Shown here: piece by piece, positions 32,567 through 45,525 of the stretch
How the letters are laid out: each line of letters starts with the position of its first letter
Position numbering within the stretch: the first letter of the stretch is position 1
Origin: Mobilicoccus pelagius NBRC 104925
GTDB taxonomy: Bacteria > Actinomycetota > Actinomycetes > Actinomycetales > Dermatophilaceae
Length of the DNA: 64,000 nucleotides
Direction of reading: 5' to 3'
Assembly (NCBI RefSeq): GCF_000247995.1
Contig: NZ_BAFE01000047.1
Location: forward strand, 1 to 64,000
The notes under the pieces: generated by a model
The model's database searches: none
What the model was told of the DNA's origin: nothing
Seen by the model: the letters and a program-made list of their open reading frames with translations, nothing else
Position numbers and translations under genes: made by a program

Positions 32567-33853
32567 TCAGCGCAGCGGGTCGAACGGGGCGAGCTCGCGC
32601 GGCATGGTGCCGGTGACGATCTGCTCGGCGAGGAGTCGCCCGGTCACCGGGCCCTGGGTGATGCCCCACATGCCGTGGCCACCCGCGACGTAGACGCCCG
32701 GCGAGCGGGTGGCGCCGATGAGCGCGAGACCGTCGGGGGTGCAGGGCCGGGCACCGACCCACTCGTCCTGCCGGTCGTCGAGGTCGACCCCGCACAGCAG
32801 CGGGCGGACGGATTCGACGATCGCCTCGACGCGGCGCGGGTCGAGCGGCGCGTCCGGGGCGCGGAACTCCATCATCCCGGCGACACGCAACCGGTCGCCG
32901 AGCGGTGTGCACGCCACCCGCTCGGCGGGGAGGTAGACCGGCCCGGCCGGCATCTGCTCCACCGGCACGCTGAAGCTGTACCCGCGCCCGGCCTGGACGA
33001 GGGTGCGGACGCCGTGCGGACGCGCGAGGTCACCCTGCCAGGAACCCGCGGCGAGGACGACGGCGTCGTGACGCTCGACGTGCGCGCCGTCGGCCGAGTC
33101 GACGGAGAGCTCCACGCCACGACCACGGGGGGCCGAACGGACCGCCCGCACCGTGGCACCCTCGACGATCCGGCCTCCGCGCGCACGCACGGAGTCGGCG
33201 AGCGCCGCGACGAACGCGCCCGGGTCGATGAACTTCTGGTCGTGGAGCAGGACACCGGCGTTCACCTCCCCGGAGAAGCAGCCGGCCGCCGCCCGGGTCG
33301 CAGGACCGTCGAGGATCTCGTGCTCGACGGGCTGCCCCATCTCGGTCATGTGCTCGATCTCCGCGAGCAGGGCGACCCGCTCCGCCTCCGTGCGGTACGC
33401 CGCGACGAACGCCCCTGCGTCACGGACCTCCGCCTCCACCCCGGCGTCGACGAGCATGTCGAAGCTCTCGAGGGCGATCGTGTTGATCGGCACGAGCGAC
33501 CGCATCGCCTCCTTCCAGCTCCGATCGGTGCTGCGGAGGAGGAACCGCACGAGGAACGACCACAGGCGCGGGTCGGTCGACGGCGGCACGTAGACCGGCG
33601 AACTCGGGCTGATCATCGCCCGCATGCCGTAGGCGAGGACCGCCGGGTCGGGCAGTGGCGCCGCAAGCCCCGGGGTGAGCCAACCGGCGTTGCCCCACGA
33701 GCTGCCCGCGGCCACGCCCTCCCGGTCGAGGACCACCACCTCGCGGCCGTGCTCCTGGAGGAACCACGCGGTGGCGAGTCCCACCATCCCCGCCCCCACG
33801 ATCGCGACCCGCTCCGGGGCCGCGCCGCCGCGACCTCGTTCCGTACCCGTCAT
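32567..33853 (-). CDS. FAD-dependent D-amino acid dehydrogenase (DadA-like)
   Basis: A 428-residue flavoprotein of the DAO superfamily: VAIVGAGMVGLATAWFLQEH near residue 16, the DadA-like GSSWGNAGWLTPGLAAPLPD, and the C-terminal VYVAGGHGMWGITQGPVTGR. It probably oxidises a D-amino acid, or another amine such as sarcosine, and passes electrons to the respiratory chain. The substrate is not set by context. No signal peptide. The stop lies 156 bp after the hypothetical gene start, so it is a separate unit. Confidence 0.85.
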   Translation of the reverse strand: MTGTERGRGGAAPERVAIVGAGMVGLATAWFLQEHGREVVVLDREGVAAGSSWGNAGWLTPGLAAPLPDPAVLAYGMRAMISPSSPVYVPPSTDPRLWSFLVRFLLRSTDRSWKEAMRSLVPINTIALESFDMLVDAGVEAEVRDAGAFVAAYRTEAERVALLAEIEHMTEMGQPVEHEILDGPATRAAAGCFSGEVNAGVLLHDQKFIDPGAFVAALADSVRARGGRIVEGATVRAVRSAPRGRGVELSVDSADGAHVERHDAVVLAAGSWQGDLARPHGVRTLVQAGRGYSFSVPVEQMPAGPVYLPAERVACTPLGDRLRVAGMMEFRAPDAPLDPRRVEAIVESVRPLLCGVDLDDRQDEWVGARPCTPDGLALIGATRSPGVYVAGGHGMWGITQGPVTGRLLAEQIVTGTMPRELAPFDPLR

Positions 33854-33942
33854 CGGTCTCTCCCTTCTCGAACGTCGTCACCCCACCGAATCACGAAACG
33901 CGCGGCCGGGGGAGATCGTCGAGCGACGCCCGGGACGCGGGC

Positions 33943-33980
33943 GACCCCCACCACCGACCGGGGGGTCGGCGGTGGGGGTC
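33943..33980 (-). terminator. Hairpin downstream of the dienoyl-CoA reductase gene
   Basis: GACCCCCACCACCGACC (33943-33959) pairs with GGTCGGCGGTGGGGGTC (33964-33980) with one mismatch and a 4-base loop. It is 40 bp beyond the minus-strand stop. Confidence 0.75.
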
Positions 33981-34019
33981 GGCGTCGTGCCGGGCGCGAG
34001 GATCGGCCGATGTCACGCG

Positions 34020-37809
<3,790 letters not shown>

Positions 37810-37814
37810 CCGCC

Positions 37815-38228
37815 ATGACCAACATGACGACCCTGCCCGCGACGGTGGCGACCGCTCCGGCCGAGCCCGCCTCGACGGGATCGGTGACGCTGTCGGTGTT
37901 CCTCATCGTCCTCGTCGTCGCGATGCTCGTCGCCCTGCTCATCAAAGGCCTCACCGCGGCACTCGGTCGCACCGGCGCCGCAGCGGCCGCCCGCCGACCC
38001 GCCCCCGCGGCGCTCGCCGCCCGACCGGTGGGCGCCGCCGCGAGCGGCCCGACGACCGCCGCCGGACACGACCCCCGCCACGTCGCGGCGATCTCCGCCG
38101 CGGTGTCGAGCGTGTTCGACGACGCCGCCGTCGTCGTCCACATCGAACCCGTCCGCGGAGCCGGATGGGCGGCCGAGGGACGCGCCGCCCACCACACCTC
38201 CCACAACGTCGGCCGCACCCACCGCTGA
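37815..38228 (+). CDS. Decarboxylase gamma subunit (OadG-like)
   Basis: A 137-residue protein with one N-terminal membrane helix (SVTLSVFLIVLVVAMLVALL), an alanine/proline linker, and a C-terminal segment VAAISAAVSSVFDDAAVVVH. This layout fits OadG/MmdC gamma chains, which link the cytosolic carboxyltransferase to the membrane pump and stabilise the complex. Start: ATG 37815; a GTG at 37806 overlapping the preceding stop is equally possible. It keeps family length and its place between the alpha and biotin-carrier genes. Confidence 0.75.
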   Translation: MTNMTTLPATVATAPAEPASTGSVTLSVFLIVLVVAMLVALLIKGLTAALGRTGAAAAARRPAPAALAARPVGAAASGPTTAAGHDPRHVAAISAAVSSVFDDAAVVVHIEPVRGAGWAAEGRAAHHTSHNVGRTHR

Positions 38229-38338
38229 CACCCGTCGACGCGACCCGCCCACCGACGCCGTCGACCCCCACCACGACACCCGCACGACCCGGCCGGACCT
38301 CCTCGGCGCCGGGCACGACCCCCCAGGAGTGACATCCG

Positions 38339-38788
38339 ATGCTGCGACACCTGCGCGTGACGGTCGAAGGACACGCCTACGACGTCACCGTCGAGGACCT
38401 CACGGATACCGGCAACCAGCTCTACCCCGACCACCGGTCGATGACGCCGACGAACGCCACCGCCCCCGTGATGGCCCCGGCCGCCCCCGCGGCCACGCCC
38501 GTCGGTGGGGTGAGCACCTCGGCCGCGGCGCCCGCGGCCTCCGGTACGAACGCGGGACCCGGCGGTGAGCCCGGCGCGACGGCCGTCCTCGCCCCCATGA
38601 GCGGGGTCGTCGTCGAGATCAACGTCGGCGTCGGCGACTCCGTCCAGTCCGGGCAGGTCGTCGCCGTCATGGAGGCGATGAAGCTCAAGAGCCCGATCGT
38701 CGTCGGCACCACCGGCACCGTGGCCACGATCGACGCCGCAGTCGGGGACGCGGTCGAGTCCGGCGCCTCGATCCTCACCCTCTCCTGA
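38339..38788 (+). CDS. Biotin carrier subunit of the decarboxylase
   Basis: A 149-residue biotinyl-domain protein. Biotin is attached to Lys115 in AVMEAMKLKSPI; the flanking beta strands VLAPMSGVVVEINVGVGD and VGDAVESGASILTLS are normal. The family usually has AMKM; here it is AMKL. A Pro/Ala-rich swinging linker (residues 40-80) precedes it. It carries CO2 from the transferase to the membrane beta subunit. Start ATG after AGGAGT; 110 bp of gene-free sequence separates it from the gamma gene. Confidence 0.93.
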   Translation: MLRHLRVTVEGHAYDVTVEDLTDTGNQLYPDHRSMTPTNATAPVMAPAAPAATPVGGVSTSAAAPAASGTNAGPGGEPGATAVLAPMSGVVVEINVGVGDSVQSGQVVAVMEAMKLKSPIVVGTTGTVATIDAAVGDAVESGASILTLS

Positions 38789-38798
38789 GGGGCGCGTC

Positions 38799-40004
38799 GT
38801 GGGTCTCTCCGATCTCGGCGACATCTTCCAGGGCGTCGGCACCCTGTTCGCGCAGGACCCGAGCATCGCCCTCGGTCGCGTCGTCCTCATCTTCCTCGGG
38901 TTCCTCCTCGTCTACCTCGGCAAGAAGGAGGTCCTCGAGCCGCTGCTCATGATCCCGATGGGCCTCGGCATGTCGGCCGTCAACGCCGGCGTGCTCGTCC
39001 TCGGCGACGGCCGGACCGGTACGTTGTTCGTCGACCCCCTCGTCAAGGAGCCGAACGACGTCATCAACGTGCTGCAGATCAACTGGCTGCAGCCCGTCTA
39101 CACGTTCATGTTCAGCAACGGCCTCATCGCGTGCCTCGTGTTCATGGGCATCGGCGTGCTCCTCGACGTCGGGTACGTCATGGCCCGCCCGTTCCAGAGC
39201 ATGATCATCGCCCTGTTCGCCGAGGCGGGGACGTTCGTCGTCTTCCCCCTCGCCCAGATGCTCGGCATGACCCCCGGTCAGGCCGCGGCCGTCTCGACGA
39301 TCGGCGGCGCGGACGGCCCCATGGTCCTCTTCGTGTCGCTCATCCTCTCCCCCGACCTCTTCGTGCCGATCACCGTCGTCGGCTACCTCTACCTCGGCCT
39401 CGCCTACGGCGCGTTCCCGTACCTCGTGCGGGCCCTCGTCCCGGCGAAGCTGCGGGGGATCCCGATGCCTCCCGGCCCGCAGAAGAAGATCACCTCGGGC
39501 AGCAAGCTCGCGTTCGCCGTCGTCGTCTGCACCCTGCTGTGCCTGCTGTTCCCCGTCGCCGCGCCGCTGTTCCTCTCGCTGTTCATCGGTGTCGCGGTGC
39601 GCGAGGCCGGGATCGTCCAGTTCCAGGACCTCATCAGCAAGGTGTTCCTCTACGGGGCGACGTTCTTCCTCGGCCTCACCCTCGGCGTCCTCTGCGAGGC
39701 GGGCACGCTGCTCGACCCCGTCGTCCTCAAGCTCCTGCTGCTCGGCATGCTCGCGCTCACGATCTCCGCGATCGGCGGCATCGCCGGCGGGTACGTCATG
39801 TACTTCGCCACGGGTGGCAAGGTGAACCCCGTCGTCGGCATCGCCGGTGTGAGCTGCGTGCCCACCACGGCGAAGGTCGCTCAGAAGGTCGCCGGTCACG
39901 AGAACCCGGCCGCGGTGATCATGCCGCAGGCCCTCGGCGCGAACATCAGCGGCGTCATCACCTCGGCGATCATCGCCGGCGCGTTCGTCGCGCTGCTGCG
40001 CTGA
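38799..40004 (+). CDS. Sodium-translocating decarboxylase beta subunit
   Basis: A 401-residue membrane protein with about ten helices. The sodium and proton site is in the central loop, GGADGPMVLFVSLILSPDLF, with Asp172 equivalent to the essential Asp203 of Klebsiella OadB. Other marks are NGLIACLVFMGIGVLLDVGY and AAVIMPQALGANISGVITSA near the C-terminus. It decarboxylates carboxybiotin and pumps two sodium ions out. The GTG start (38799) follows GAGGGG, 8 bp after the biotin-carrier stop. Last gene of the operon. Confidence 0.93.
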   Translation: MGLSDLGDIFQGVGTLFAQDPSIALGRVVLIFLGFLLVYLGKKEVLEPLLMIPMGLGMSAVNAGVLVLGDGRTGTLFVDPLVKEPNDVINVLQINWLQPVYTFMFSNGLIACLVFMGIGVLLDVGYVMARPFQSMIIALFAEAGTFVVFPLAQMLGMTPGQAAAVSTIGGADGPMVLFVSLILSPDLFVPITVVGYLYLGLAYGAFPYLVRALVPAKLRGIPMPPGPQKKITSGSKLAFAVVVCTLLCLLFPVAAPLFLSLFIGVAVREAGIVQFQDLISKVFLYGATFFLGLTLGVLCEAGTLLDPVVLKLLLLGMLALTISAIGGIAGGYVMYFATGGKVNPVVGIAGVSCVPTTAKVAQKVAGHENPAAVIMPQALGANISGVITSAIIAGAFVALLR

Positions 40005-40224
40005 CCGCCCCGGCCCGCGTCCCCGAGCGCGGCGCCTCACCTCCGACGGGGGGCCCGCGGTCGCACACGACGACGGGGAATCCGACACCGCGTCCGACAC
40101 CACGTCCGACCGTGGGATGCCCGCGAGGCGTCGTCCGGGAGAATCGGTACGGCCCGGCCGGGAATGACGCCCGTCCCCGACCCGTTGCCGCACACGTCCC
40201 ACCCCCACGTCCCCGAGGTCCCCC

Positions 40225-42075
40225 ATGCCTGCACGCCCCGACTCCACCCGTCCGTCCGGCGACCCCGGACCCGACCGGGAGAAGGGGATGATCGGGTCCC
40301 TCGTCGCGATCATGCGGTTCACCGGGGAGCTGCGCACGGCCTACGTCGTCGTCGCCCTGTGCGCCGTCGTCACGGCGGCCGCGGGGCTCGTCACGCCGTT
40401 CCTCATCGGCCGTGCGACGGACCTCATCGTCCAGGCGGTCTCCTCCGGGCGGACCGCCGACTCGGTGCAGCCGCTCGCACTGCTCGCCGGGGCGATCCTC
40501 CTCACCCAGCTCCTCGCCACCGTCGTCCAGAACGTCGGCGGCTACACCGGCGACGTCCTCTCCAACCGCATCCGGGCGATGCTCTCGACCCGATACCTCG
40601 ACAAGCTGCTCCGCCTCCCGCAGAGCTGGTTCGACGAGGAGATGACCGGCACGATCGTCTCCCGCCTCAACCGGTCCATCGCCGAGGTGTCGCAGTTCGC
40701 CAAGGCGATGGCGAACACGTTCTTCACGATGCTCGTGCAGACGATCGCGGTGCTCGTCATCAGCGCCGTCTACTACTGGCCGCTCGCGGTGCTGCTCCTC
40801 GTCGTGTTCCCTGTCTACGTGTGGCTCACCGGCCTCACCTCACGCACGTGGCAGCGGCTCGAGGGCGAGAAGAACGCCCACATCGACGCCGCGGGTGGCC
40901 GATTCGCCGAGGTCGTCGGGCAGATCCGCGTCGTGCGCTCGTTCGCGCGGGAGCGGCACGAGCTCGAGACGTTCACCGACCACTTCGACGAGACCGACGC
41001 GACCACGGAGGCGCAGGCGCGGCACTGGCACACGATGGACGTCATCCGCCGGGGCGTCCTCAACGTCGTCTTCGCCGGCATGTACTTCCTCATCTTCTGG
41101 CGCACCCTCGAGGGCGGTTTCTCGATCGGCGTGATGGTGCTCCTCATCCAGCTCGTGTCGATGGCCCGCCAGCCCGTCGAGATGATGAGCTTCATGCTCG
41201 ACACCGCTCAGCACGCGGTCGCGGGCTCCCGCGACTACTTCCGCGTCATGAACGCCACCGAGGCCCTCGCGGCCGAGACGATGCCCGCGCTCCCCGACCG
41301 TGCCGACGACGCCCCCGTGCTCGAGTTCGACGACGTGCGGTTCGGGTACGGCGACGGCCCCGACGTGCTCCGCGACGTGACGTTCGACGTGCGCCGCGGC
41401 GAGCGCGTCGCACTCGTGAGCGAGTCCGGCGGCGGCAAGACGACGCTCGTCAACCTCCTCCTCGGCCTCTACCCGCTGCGCTCCGGGCGGATCCTCCTCG
41501 AGGGCGTCGACATCGCCGACCTGCCCCCGGAGGAGCTGCGTCGACGCATCTCGATCGTCTTTCAGGACCCGTCGCTGTTCTCCGACACCGTCGGAGAGAA
41601 CATCCGCTACGGCAACCCCGACGCCTCCGCTGCGGACGTCGAACGGGCCGCGGCGGGCGCGAACGCCGCCGACTTCATCGCCGGGCTCGACGACGAGTTC
41701 GACTCCCTCATCGGGGAGCGGGGCCTCAAGCTCTCCGGCGGTCAGAAGCAGCGGATCTCCGTCGCGCGGGCCATGCTCAAGGACGCGTCCGTCCTCGTCC
41801 TCGACGAGGCGACGAGCGCGCTCGACACCCGTTCGGAGCGGGCCGTGCAGGAGGGCCTCAAGACCCTCATGCGGGGGCGCACGTCCCTCGTCATCGCGCA
41901 CCGGCTCTCGACGATCGCGGGCGTCGACCGCATCGTCACGCTCCAGGACGGCGTCGTCGACGAGATCGGCACGCCCGCCGAGCTCGCCCGCACCGACGGC
42001 GTCTACGGCCGACTCCTCGCCCTGCAGCGACGGGGCGAGGACTCCTACCTCAACGCCTACCAGACCGCCCGCTGA
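40225..42075 (+). CDS. ABC exporter, fused membrane and ATPase domains
   Basis: A 616-residue half-transporter that dimerises. Residues 1-340 form the six-helix domain (VVALCAVVTAAAGLVTPFLI; VYYWPLAVLLLVVFPVYVWL). The ATPase has Walker A VSESGGGKTTL, signature LSGGQKQRISVARAML, Walker B SVLVLDEATSALD and His switch VIAHRLSTI. Its Walker A reads SGGGKTT where SGSGKST is usual, but all essential residues are kept. The substrate is unknown; the MsbA/LmrA type exports lipids or drugs. The intergenic region 40005-40224 upstream contains no gene. Confidence 0.92.
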   Translation: MPARPDSTRPSGDPGPDREKGMIGSLVAIMRFTGELRTAYVVVALCAVVTAAAGLVTPFLIGRATDLIVQAVSSGRTADSVQPLALLAGAILLTQLLATVVQNVGGYTGDVLSNRIRAMLSTRYLDKLLRLPQSWFDEEMTGTIVSRLNRSIAEVSQFAKAMANTFFTMLVQTIAVLVISAVYYWPLAVLLLVVFPVYVWLTGLTSRTWQRLEGEKNAHIDAAGGRFAEVVGQIRVVRSFARERHELETFTDHFDETDATTEAQARHWHTMDVIRRGVLNVVFAGMYFLIFWRTLEGGFSIGVMVLLIQLVSMARQPVEMMSFMLDTAQHAVAGSRDYFRVMNATEALAAETMPALPDRADDAPVLEFDDVRFGYGDGPDVLRDVTFDVRRGERVALVSESGGGKTTLVNLLLGLYPLRSGRILLEGVDIADLPPEELRRRISIVFQDPSLFSDTVGENIRYGNPDASAADVERAAAGANAADFIAGLDDEFDSLIGERGLKLSGGQKQRISVARAMLKDASVLVLDEATSALDTRSERAVQEGLKTLMRGRTSLVIAHRLSTIAGVDRIVTLQDGVVDEIGTPAELARTDGVYGRLLALQRRGEDSYLNAYQTAR

Positions 42076-42226
42076 CGGGCTCGGGTCGCCGGTCGGACCA
42101 CGAGAGCGGGCCCTGACGACGATCACCGATGCGGGCCCTCCCCGGATCGCTTCCGGCCGCACCGCCGTGACCAGCCGATGCACGAACGGGCCCCGCACCC
42201 TCGTGTGCGGTGGAGCCCGAGGTGGG

Positions 42227-43144
42227 TCAGCGGCGCATCTCGAAGTCGATCTGGCGGGCGACGTGGACGGCCGCGTCGATCTCGGTGCGGCGGGTGGAGA
42301 CGCTCTCGACGTTGAACCCGACGGGCACGCCGAGGTGGTCGCAGAACGCCCGCAGCTCGCGCGCGGTGTCGAGCGCGTGGACGACGGACATCCCGAGCGG
42401 GTCGTCGGAGTGGACGAGCTCGTTGCGCACCCACTGCGGCACGTCGACGCCGAGCCACTGGAGGAACTCGAGGGTCTTGCGGGAGCCGCACAACGACAGG
42501 GTGAACACGAGCCGCGCGGGCGCGAGGCCGCGGGTGCGGCACGTGTACGCGTAGTCGGAGGCGACGTTCTTCGCCCCCGCCATGTCGTAGACCACCTGGG
42601 AGACGAAGAAGCTCACCCCGGCCTCCTGCTTGGCGATGAGCCGCATGTGTTCGTCGCCGCGGCCACCGTGGCGCTCGGGGATCATCACCGCGCCGAGCGG
42701 CATGTCGGGACGCCGCGCCCGGCACAGTGCCTGCGCGTCGGGCAGGGAGATGTCGAGCGGCCTGTCGGAGGTCGGCGCGCCGACGAACACCGTCGCCTGC
42801 CCCTGCGGCGTCGAGTCCAGCCACGCCGTGAGGCTCGGCTCGTCGTGTTTGGCGATCGAGCGGTACACGACCGCGGGCGCGTCGAGCGCGCCGAGGTGCT
42901 GGTCGAGGAAGTCCCCGGGATCGAGGGTCTCGAGGTAGGGGAACGGACGCTCCTCGTCGGTGCGCTCGGACTCGTCGTCGAGGTCGTAGAGGATGAGGCC
43001 GTCGATGTCGAGACCGCCGAGGCGCGTGAGCATCGCGTCGGCGACCTCCTGCGCGCGGTCCTCGGAGACGGTGATGCGCGGCGGGGTCATCCCGAAGAGC
43101 AGGAGGACGTCCCGATCGGCAAGGGCGGTGGCGAAGTCGGACAC
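42227..43144 (-). CDS. Methylenetetrahydrofolate reductase-like protein (actinobacterial type)
   Basis: About 305 residues with an MTHFR-type barrel: VLLLFGMTPPRITVSEDRAQ at the start, VFVGAPTSDRPLDISLPDA, then GVSFFVSQVVYDMAGAKNVA and LVFTLSLCGSRKTLEFLQWL. It resembles the mycobacterial MTHFR type rather than E. coli MetF. The expected role is reduction of methylenetetrahydrofolate to the methyl form for methionine synthesis. Start GTG (43142-43144). Stands alone; no methionine gene is adjacent. Confidence 0.65.
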   Translation of the reverse strand: MSDFATALADRDVLLLFGMTPPRITVSEDRAQEVADAMLTRLGGLDIDGLILYDLDDESERTDEERPFPYLETLDPGDFLDQHLGALDAPAVVYRSIAKHDEPSLTAWLDSTPQGQATVFVGAPTSDRPLDISLPDAQALCRARRPDMPLGAVMIPERHGGRGDEHMRLIAKQEAGVSFFVSQVVYDMAGAKNVASDYAYTCRTRGLAPARLVFTLSLCGSRKTLEFLQWLGVDVPQWVRNELVHSDDPLGMSVVHALDTARELRAFCDHLGVPVGFNVESVSTRRTEIDAAVHVARQIDFEMRR

Positions 43145-43293
43145 GCCCGCAGGGTACGCGGCGCGCCCCGAGCGGATGCCGGGAAGGGGTCGGGCGGGAC
43201 GGCGGCGTCGCACCCCGGCGGCGGGGGGGAGGTGTCGAGGAGGGGCATCGCGGGTAAGGGAGGGTCGATCCGCCGACGAAAGGAGCCATCACC

Positions 43294-43842
43294 ATGGCCG
43301 ACATCACCGACACGAAGGTCGCCTTCCTCCTCGGCAACGGAGTGGAGCAGGCAGAATTCACGGAGCCGTGGGACGCGGTGAAGAAGGCGGGCGGTACCCC
43401 CGTGCTCGTCTCCCCCGAATCCGGTTCGATCACCGCGATGAAGGGCGACTGGGACCACGCGGACTCCTTCGACGTGGACGTCGAGGTGAAGGATGCCAAG
43501 GCCGACGACTACGACGCGCTCGTCGTTCCGGGCGGTACGGTCAATGCCGACTCCCTCCGCATCGACTCGGACGCCCAGGAGTTCGTCAAGGCGTTCTTCG
43601 CCGCCGACAAGCCCGTCGCGTCGATCTGTCACGGGCCCTGGATCCTCATCGACGCGGGCCTCGCGAAGGGTCGCCGCATGACGTCCTACGTCTCGATCTC
43701 CACCGACCTGAAGAACGCCGGGGTCACGTGGACCGACGAGGAGTGCGTCGTCGACGGCAACCTGATCACGAGCCGCGCCCCCGGGGACCTCGAGGTCTTC
43801 TGCTCGACGCTCGTCGAGAAGATCGCCGCCGCGAAGAAGTGA
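43294..43842 (+). CDS. DJ-1/PfpI-family protein
   Basis: A 182-residue protein: KVAFLLGNGVEQAEFTEPWD with the conserved Glu, VVPGGTVNADSLR, and the nucleophile elbow ASICHGPWILIDAG with Cys112. Members act as cysteine peptidases, glyoxalases or protein deglycases under stress. Subfamily: PfpI/YhbO-like, judged by its length and by the ICHGPW motif. RBS AAAGGAG before the ATG. A strong hairpin follows. Confidence 0.9.
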   Translation: MADITDTKVAFLLGNGVEQAEFTEPWDAVKKAGGTPVLVSPESGSITAMKGDWDHADSFDVDVEVKDAKADDYDALVVPGGTVNADSLRIDSDAQEFVKAFFAADKPVASICHGPWILIDAGLAKGRRMTSYVSISTDLKNAGVTWTDEECVVDGNLITSRAPGDLEVFCSTLVEKIAAAKK

Positions 43843-43856
43843 CGCGACCCCCGAAC

Positions 43857-43888
43857 GGACGGGCCCTGCCTCACGGCGGGGCCCGTCC
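43857..43888 (+). terminator. Hairpin after the PfpI gene
   Basis: GGACGGGCCCTGCC (43857-43870) pairs with GGCGGGGCCCGTCC (43875-43888), one G-T pair, 4-base loop. Confidence 0.75.
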
Positions 43889-44034
43889 ACGTCTCCGAGG
43901 GAGATCCTGGGGCGATCACGGGACGATCCGGCCCTCACGAGCCGGCGCGATTCCTCACCGATGGGCGCGATCGGCTCCGCGGATCGGCGCGGTGGGGGAC
44001 GATGATCCCCACGCGACGGAGCGAAGGAGACGCC

Positions 44035-45066
44035 ATGCCCCGCAAGATCGTCCTCGACTGCGACCCCGGCCTCGACGACGCCGTGGCGATCATGCTCGCG
44101 CAGGGCAACCCCGACGTGGAACTCCTCGCCGTGACGACGGTCGGCGGCAACCAGTCGCTCGAGAAGGTCACCCGCAACGCCCTGGGCGTCGGGTCCCTCG
44201 CGGGGGTCACCGCGCCGGTCGCGGCAGGCGCCGACAGCCCGCTGCTCGAGCCGGCCCAGGACGCGGGGCACGTGCACGGCGAGTCCGGACTTGGGGGCGT
44301 CGACACCCCCGAGTCGACGATCGAGCTGGACACCCGCCACGCGGTCGAGGTCATCGTCGACACCGTGATGTGTGAGGAGCCGGGGACGGTGACCCTCGTG
44401 CCCGTCGGCCCGCTCACGAACATCGCCCTCGCCGTCCGGCGCGAGCCGCGTATCGTCGAGCGCGTCGCGGAGGTCGTGCTCATGGGCGGGGCGATCCGCG
44501 TGGGCAACCAGTCCCCCGTCGCGGAGTTCAACATCGCATGCGACCCGGAGGCCGCCCAGATCGTCTTCTCCGCCGGTTGGAGGGTGACGATGGTCGGCCT
44601 CGACCTCACCCACCAGGCGCAGGCGACCGAGGAGGTCTTCGCCCGCATCGCCGAGGTGGGCGGCCCGGTCGCCGACCTCACCCTCGGGATGCTCTCGTTC
44701 TACCGCGACTCCTACCGGTCGAGCGGCCGCCTCGACCATCCGCCGCTGCACGACCCATGCGCCGTCGCCTACGCCGTCGACCCCGACGTGATGACGACCC
44801 GCCGCGCCCCGATCTCCGTCGAGCTCACGGGCACCCTCACCCGCGGCATGACGGTCGCCGACCTGCGTCTCCCGGCGGACGAGTCCTGCCCGACGCAGGT
44901 CGCCGAACAGCTCGACGTCGACCGGTTCTGGAATCTCGTGCTCGACGCGCTCCACCGTGTCGCCGCGGCCGGGCCCACACCCGCCCCCGGGGCCGTGGCG
45001 CCCACGCCGGCGGTCGACGCCGCCGACCTCGTCGAGACGACCGAGCAGGTCGACGCCCCCGGGTGA
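44035..45066 (+). CDS. Inosine/uridine-preferring nucleoside hydrolase
   Basis: A 343-residue hydrolase splitting nucleosides into base and ribose. The calcium-binding cluster DCDPGLDDAVAIMLA has Asp8, Asp10, Asp14 and Asp15; VPVGPLTNIALA and the catalytic-side HDPCAVAYAVDP are also kept. The ATG at 44035 follows GAAGGAG; an upstream ATG at 44002 is less likely. The C-terminal 40 residues (Pro/Ala/Thr) are an unusual extension beyond the fold. Likely cytosolic salvage. Confidence 0.9.
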   Translation: MPRKIVLDCDPGLDDAVAIMLAQGNPDVELLAVTTVGGNQSLEKVTRNALGVGSLAGVTAPVAAGADSPLLEPAQDAGHVHGESGLGGVDTPESTIELDTRHAVEVIVDTVMCEEPGTVTLVPVGPLTNIALAVRREPRIVERVAEVVLMGGAIRVGNQSPVAEFNIACDPEAAQIVFSAGWRVTMVGLDLTHQAQATEEVFARIAEVGGPVADLTLGMLSFYRDSYRSSGRLDHPPLHDPCAVAYAVDPDVMTTRRAPISVELTGTLTRGMTVADLRLPADESCPTQVAEQLDVDRFWNLVLDALHRVAAAGPTPAPGAVAPTPAVDAADLVETTEQVDAPG

Positions 45067-45136
45067 ACCGCAGGACACCGACCCCGCCGCCACGCGCCCA
45101 CGCGCGACACGCCCCCCGCCGGTTAGCCTCGAAGAC

Positions 45137-45523
45137 ATGAATCTCGAGAAGGTCGTCTTCTCCTTCGTCGTCCTGCTCGCCGCAACGCTCAACTTCGGGT
45201 TCTTCATCGGGGAGCTCGGCGACCCGGCGATGCACAGCCCGTGGGAGCTCTACGCCGCGGTCATCGTCAACGTCATCGCGCTCGTCCTCAAGTTCGGCGA
45301 CCGCACCCTGATGGGAGCGACGCACCTCGCCACCTCCCTCGTTGCCGTGCTGCAGCTCTTCACCGCGACGTGCCTGCTCGTCTACTTCCAGAACACCCAA
45401 CCCGACGAACTCACCCCGCGCGCGATCTCGATGGTCGTGTCCCTCTCCGGCGGGGCTCTCCTCGCCAACGTCGTCTCGCTCGTACTCCTCGTCGTCGAGA
45501 CGATCTCCTTCCAGCGCCGCTGA
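45137..45523 (+). CDS. DUF6394-family membrane protein
   Basis: A 128-residue protein of four membrane helices: VVFSFVVLLAATLNFGFFIG, then WELYAAVIVNVIALVLKFGD, the charged DRTLMGATHLATSLVAVLQL and VVSLSGGALLANVVSLVLLV. It resembles DUF6394 proteins, which from memory stand just before TrkA-type potassium channel genes, exactly as here (2 bp before the next start). It probably is an accessory subunit of the channel (inference). Confidence 0.8.
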   Translation: MNLEKVVFSFVVLLAATLNFGFFIGELGDPAMHSPWELYAAVIVNVIALVLKFGDRTLMGATHLATSLVAVLQLFTATCLLVYFQNTQPDELTPRAISMVVSLSGGALLANVVSLVLLVVETISFQRR

Positions 45524-45525
45524 CG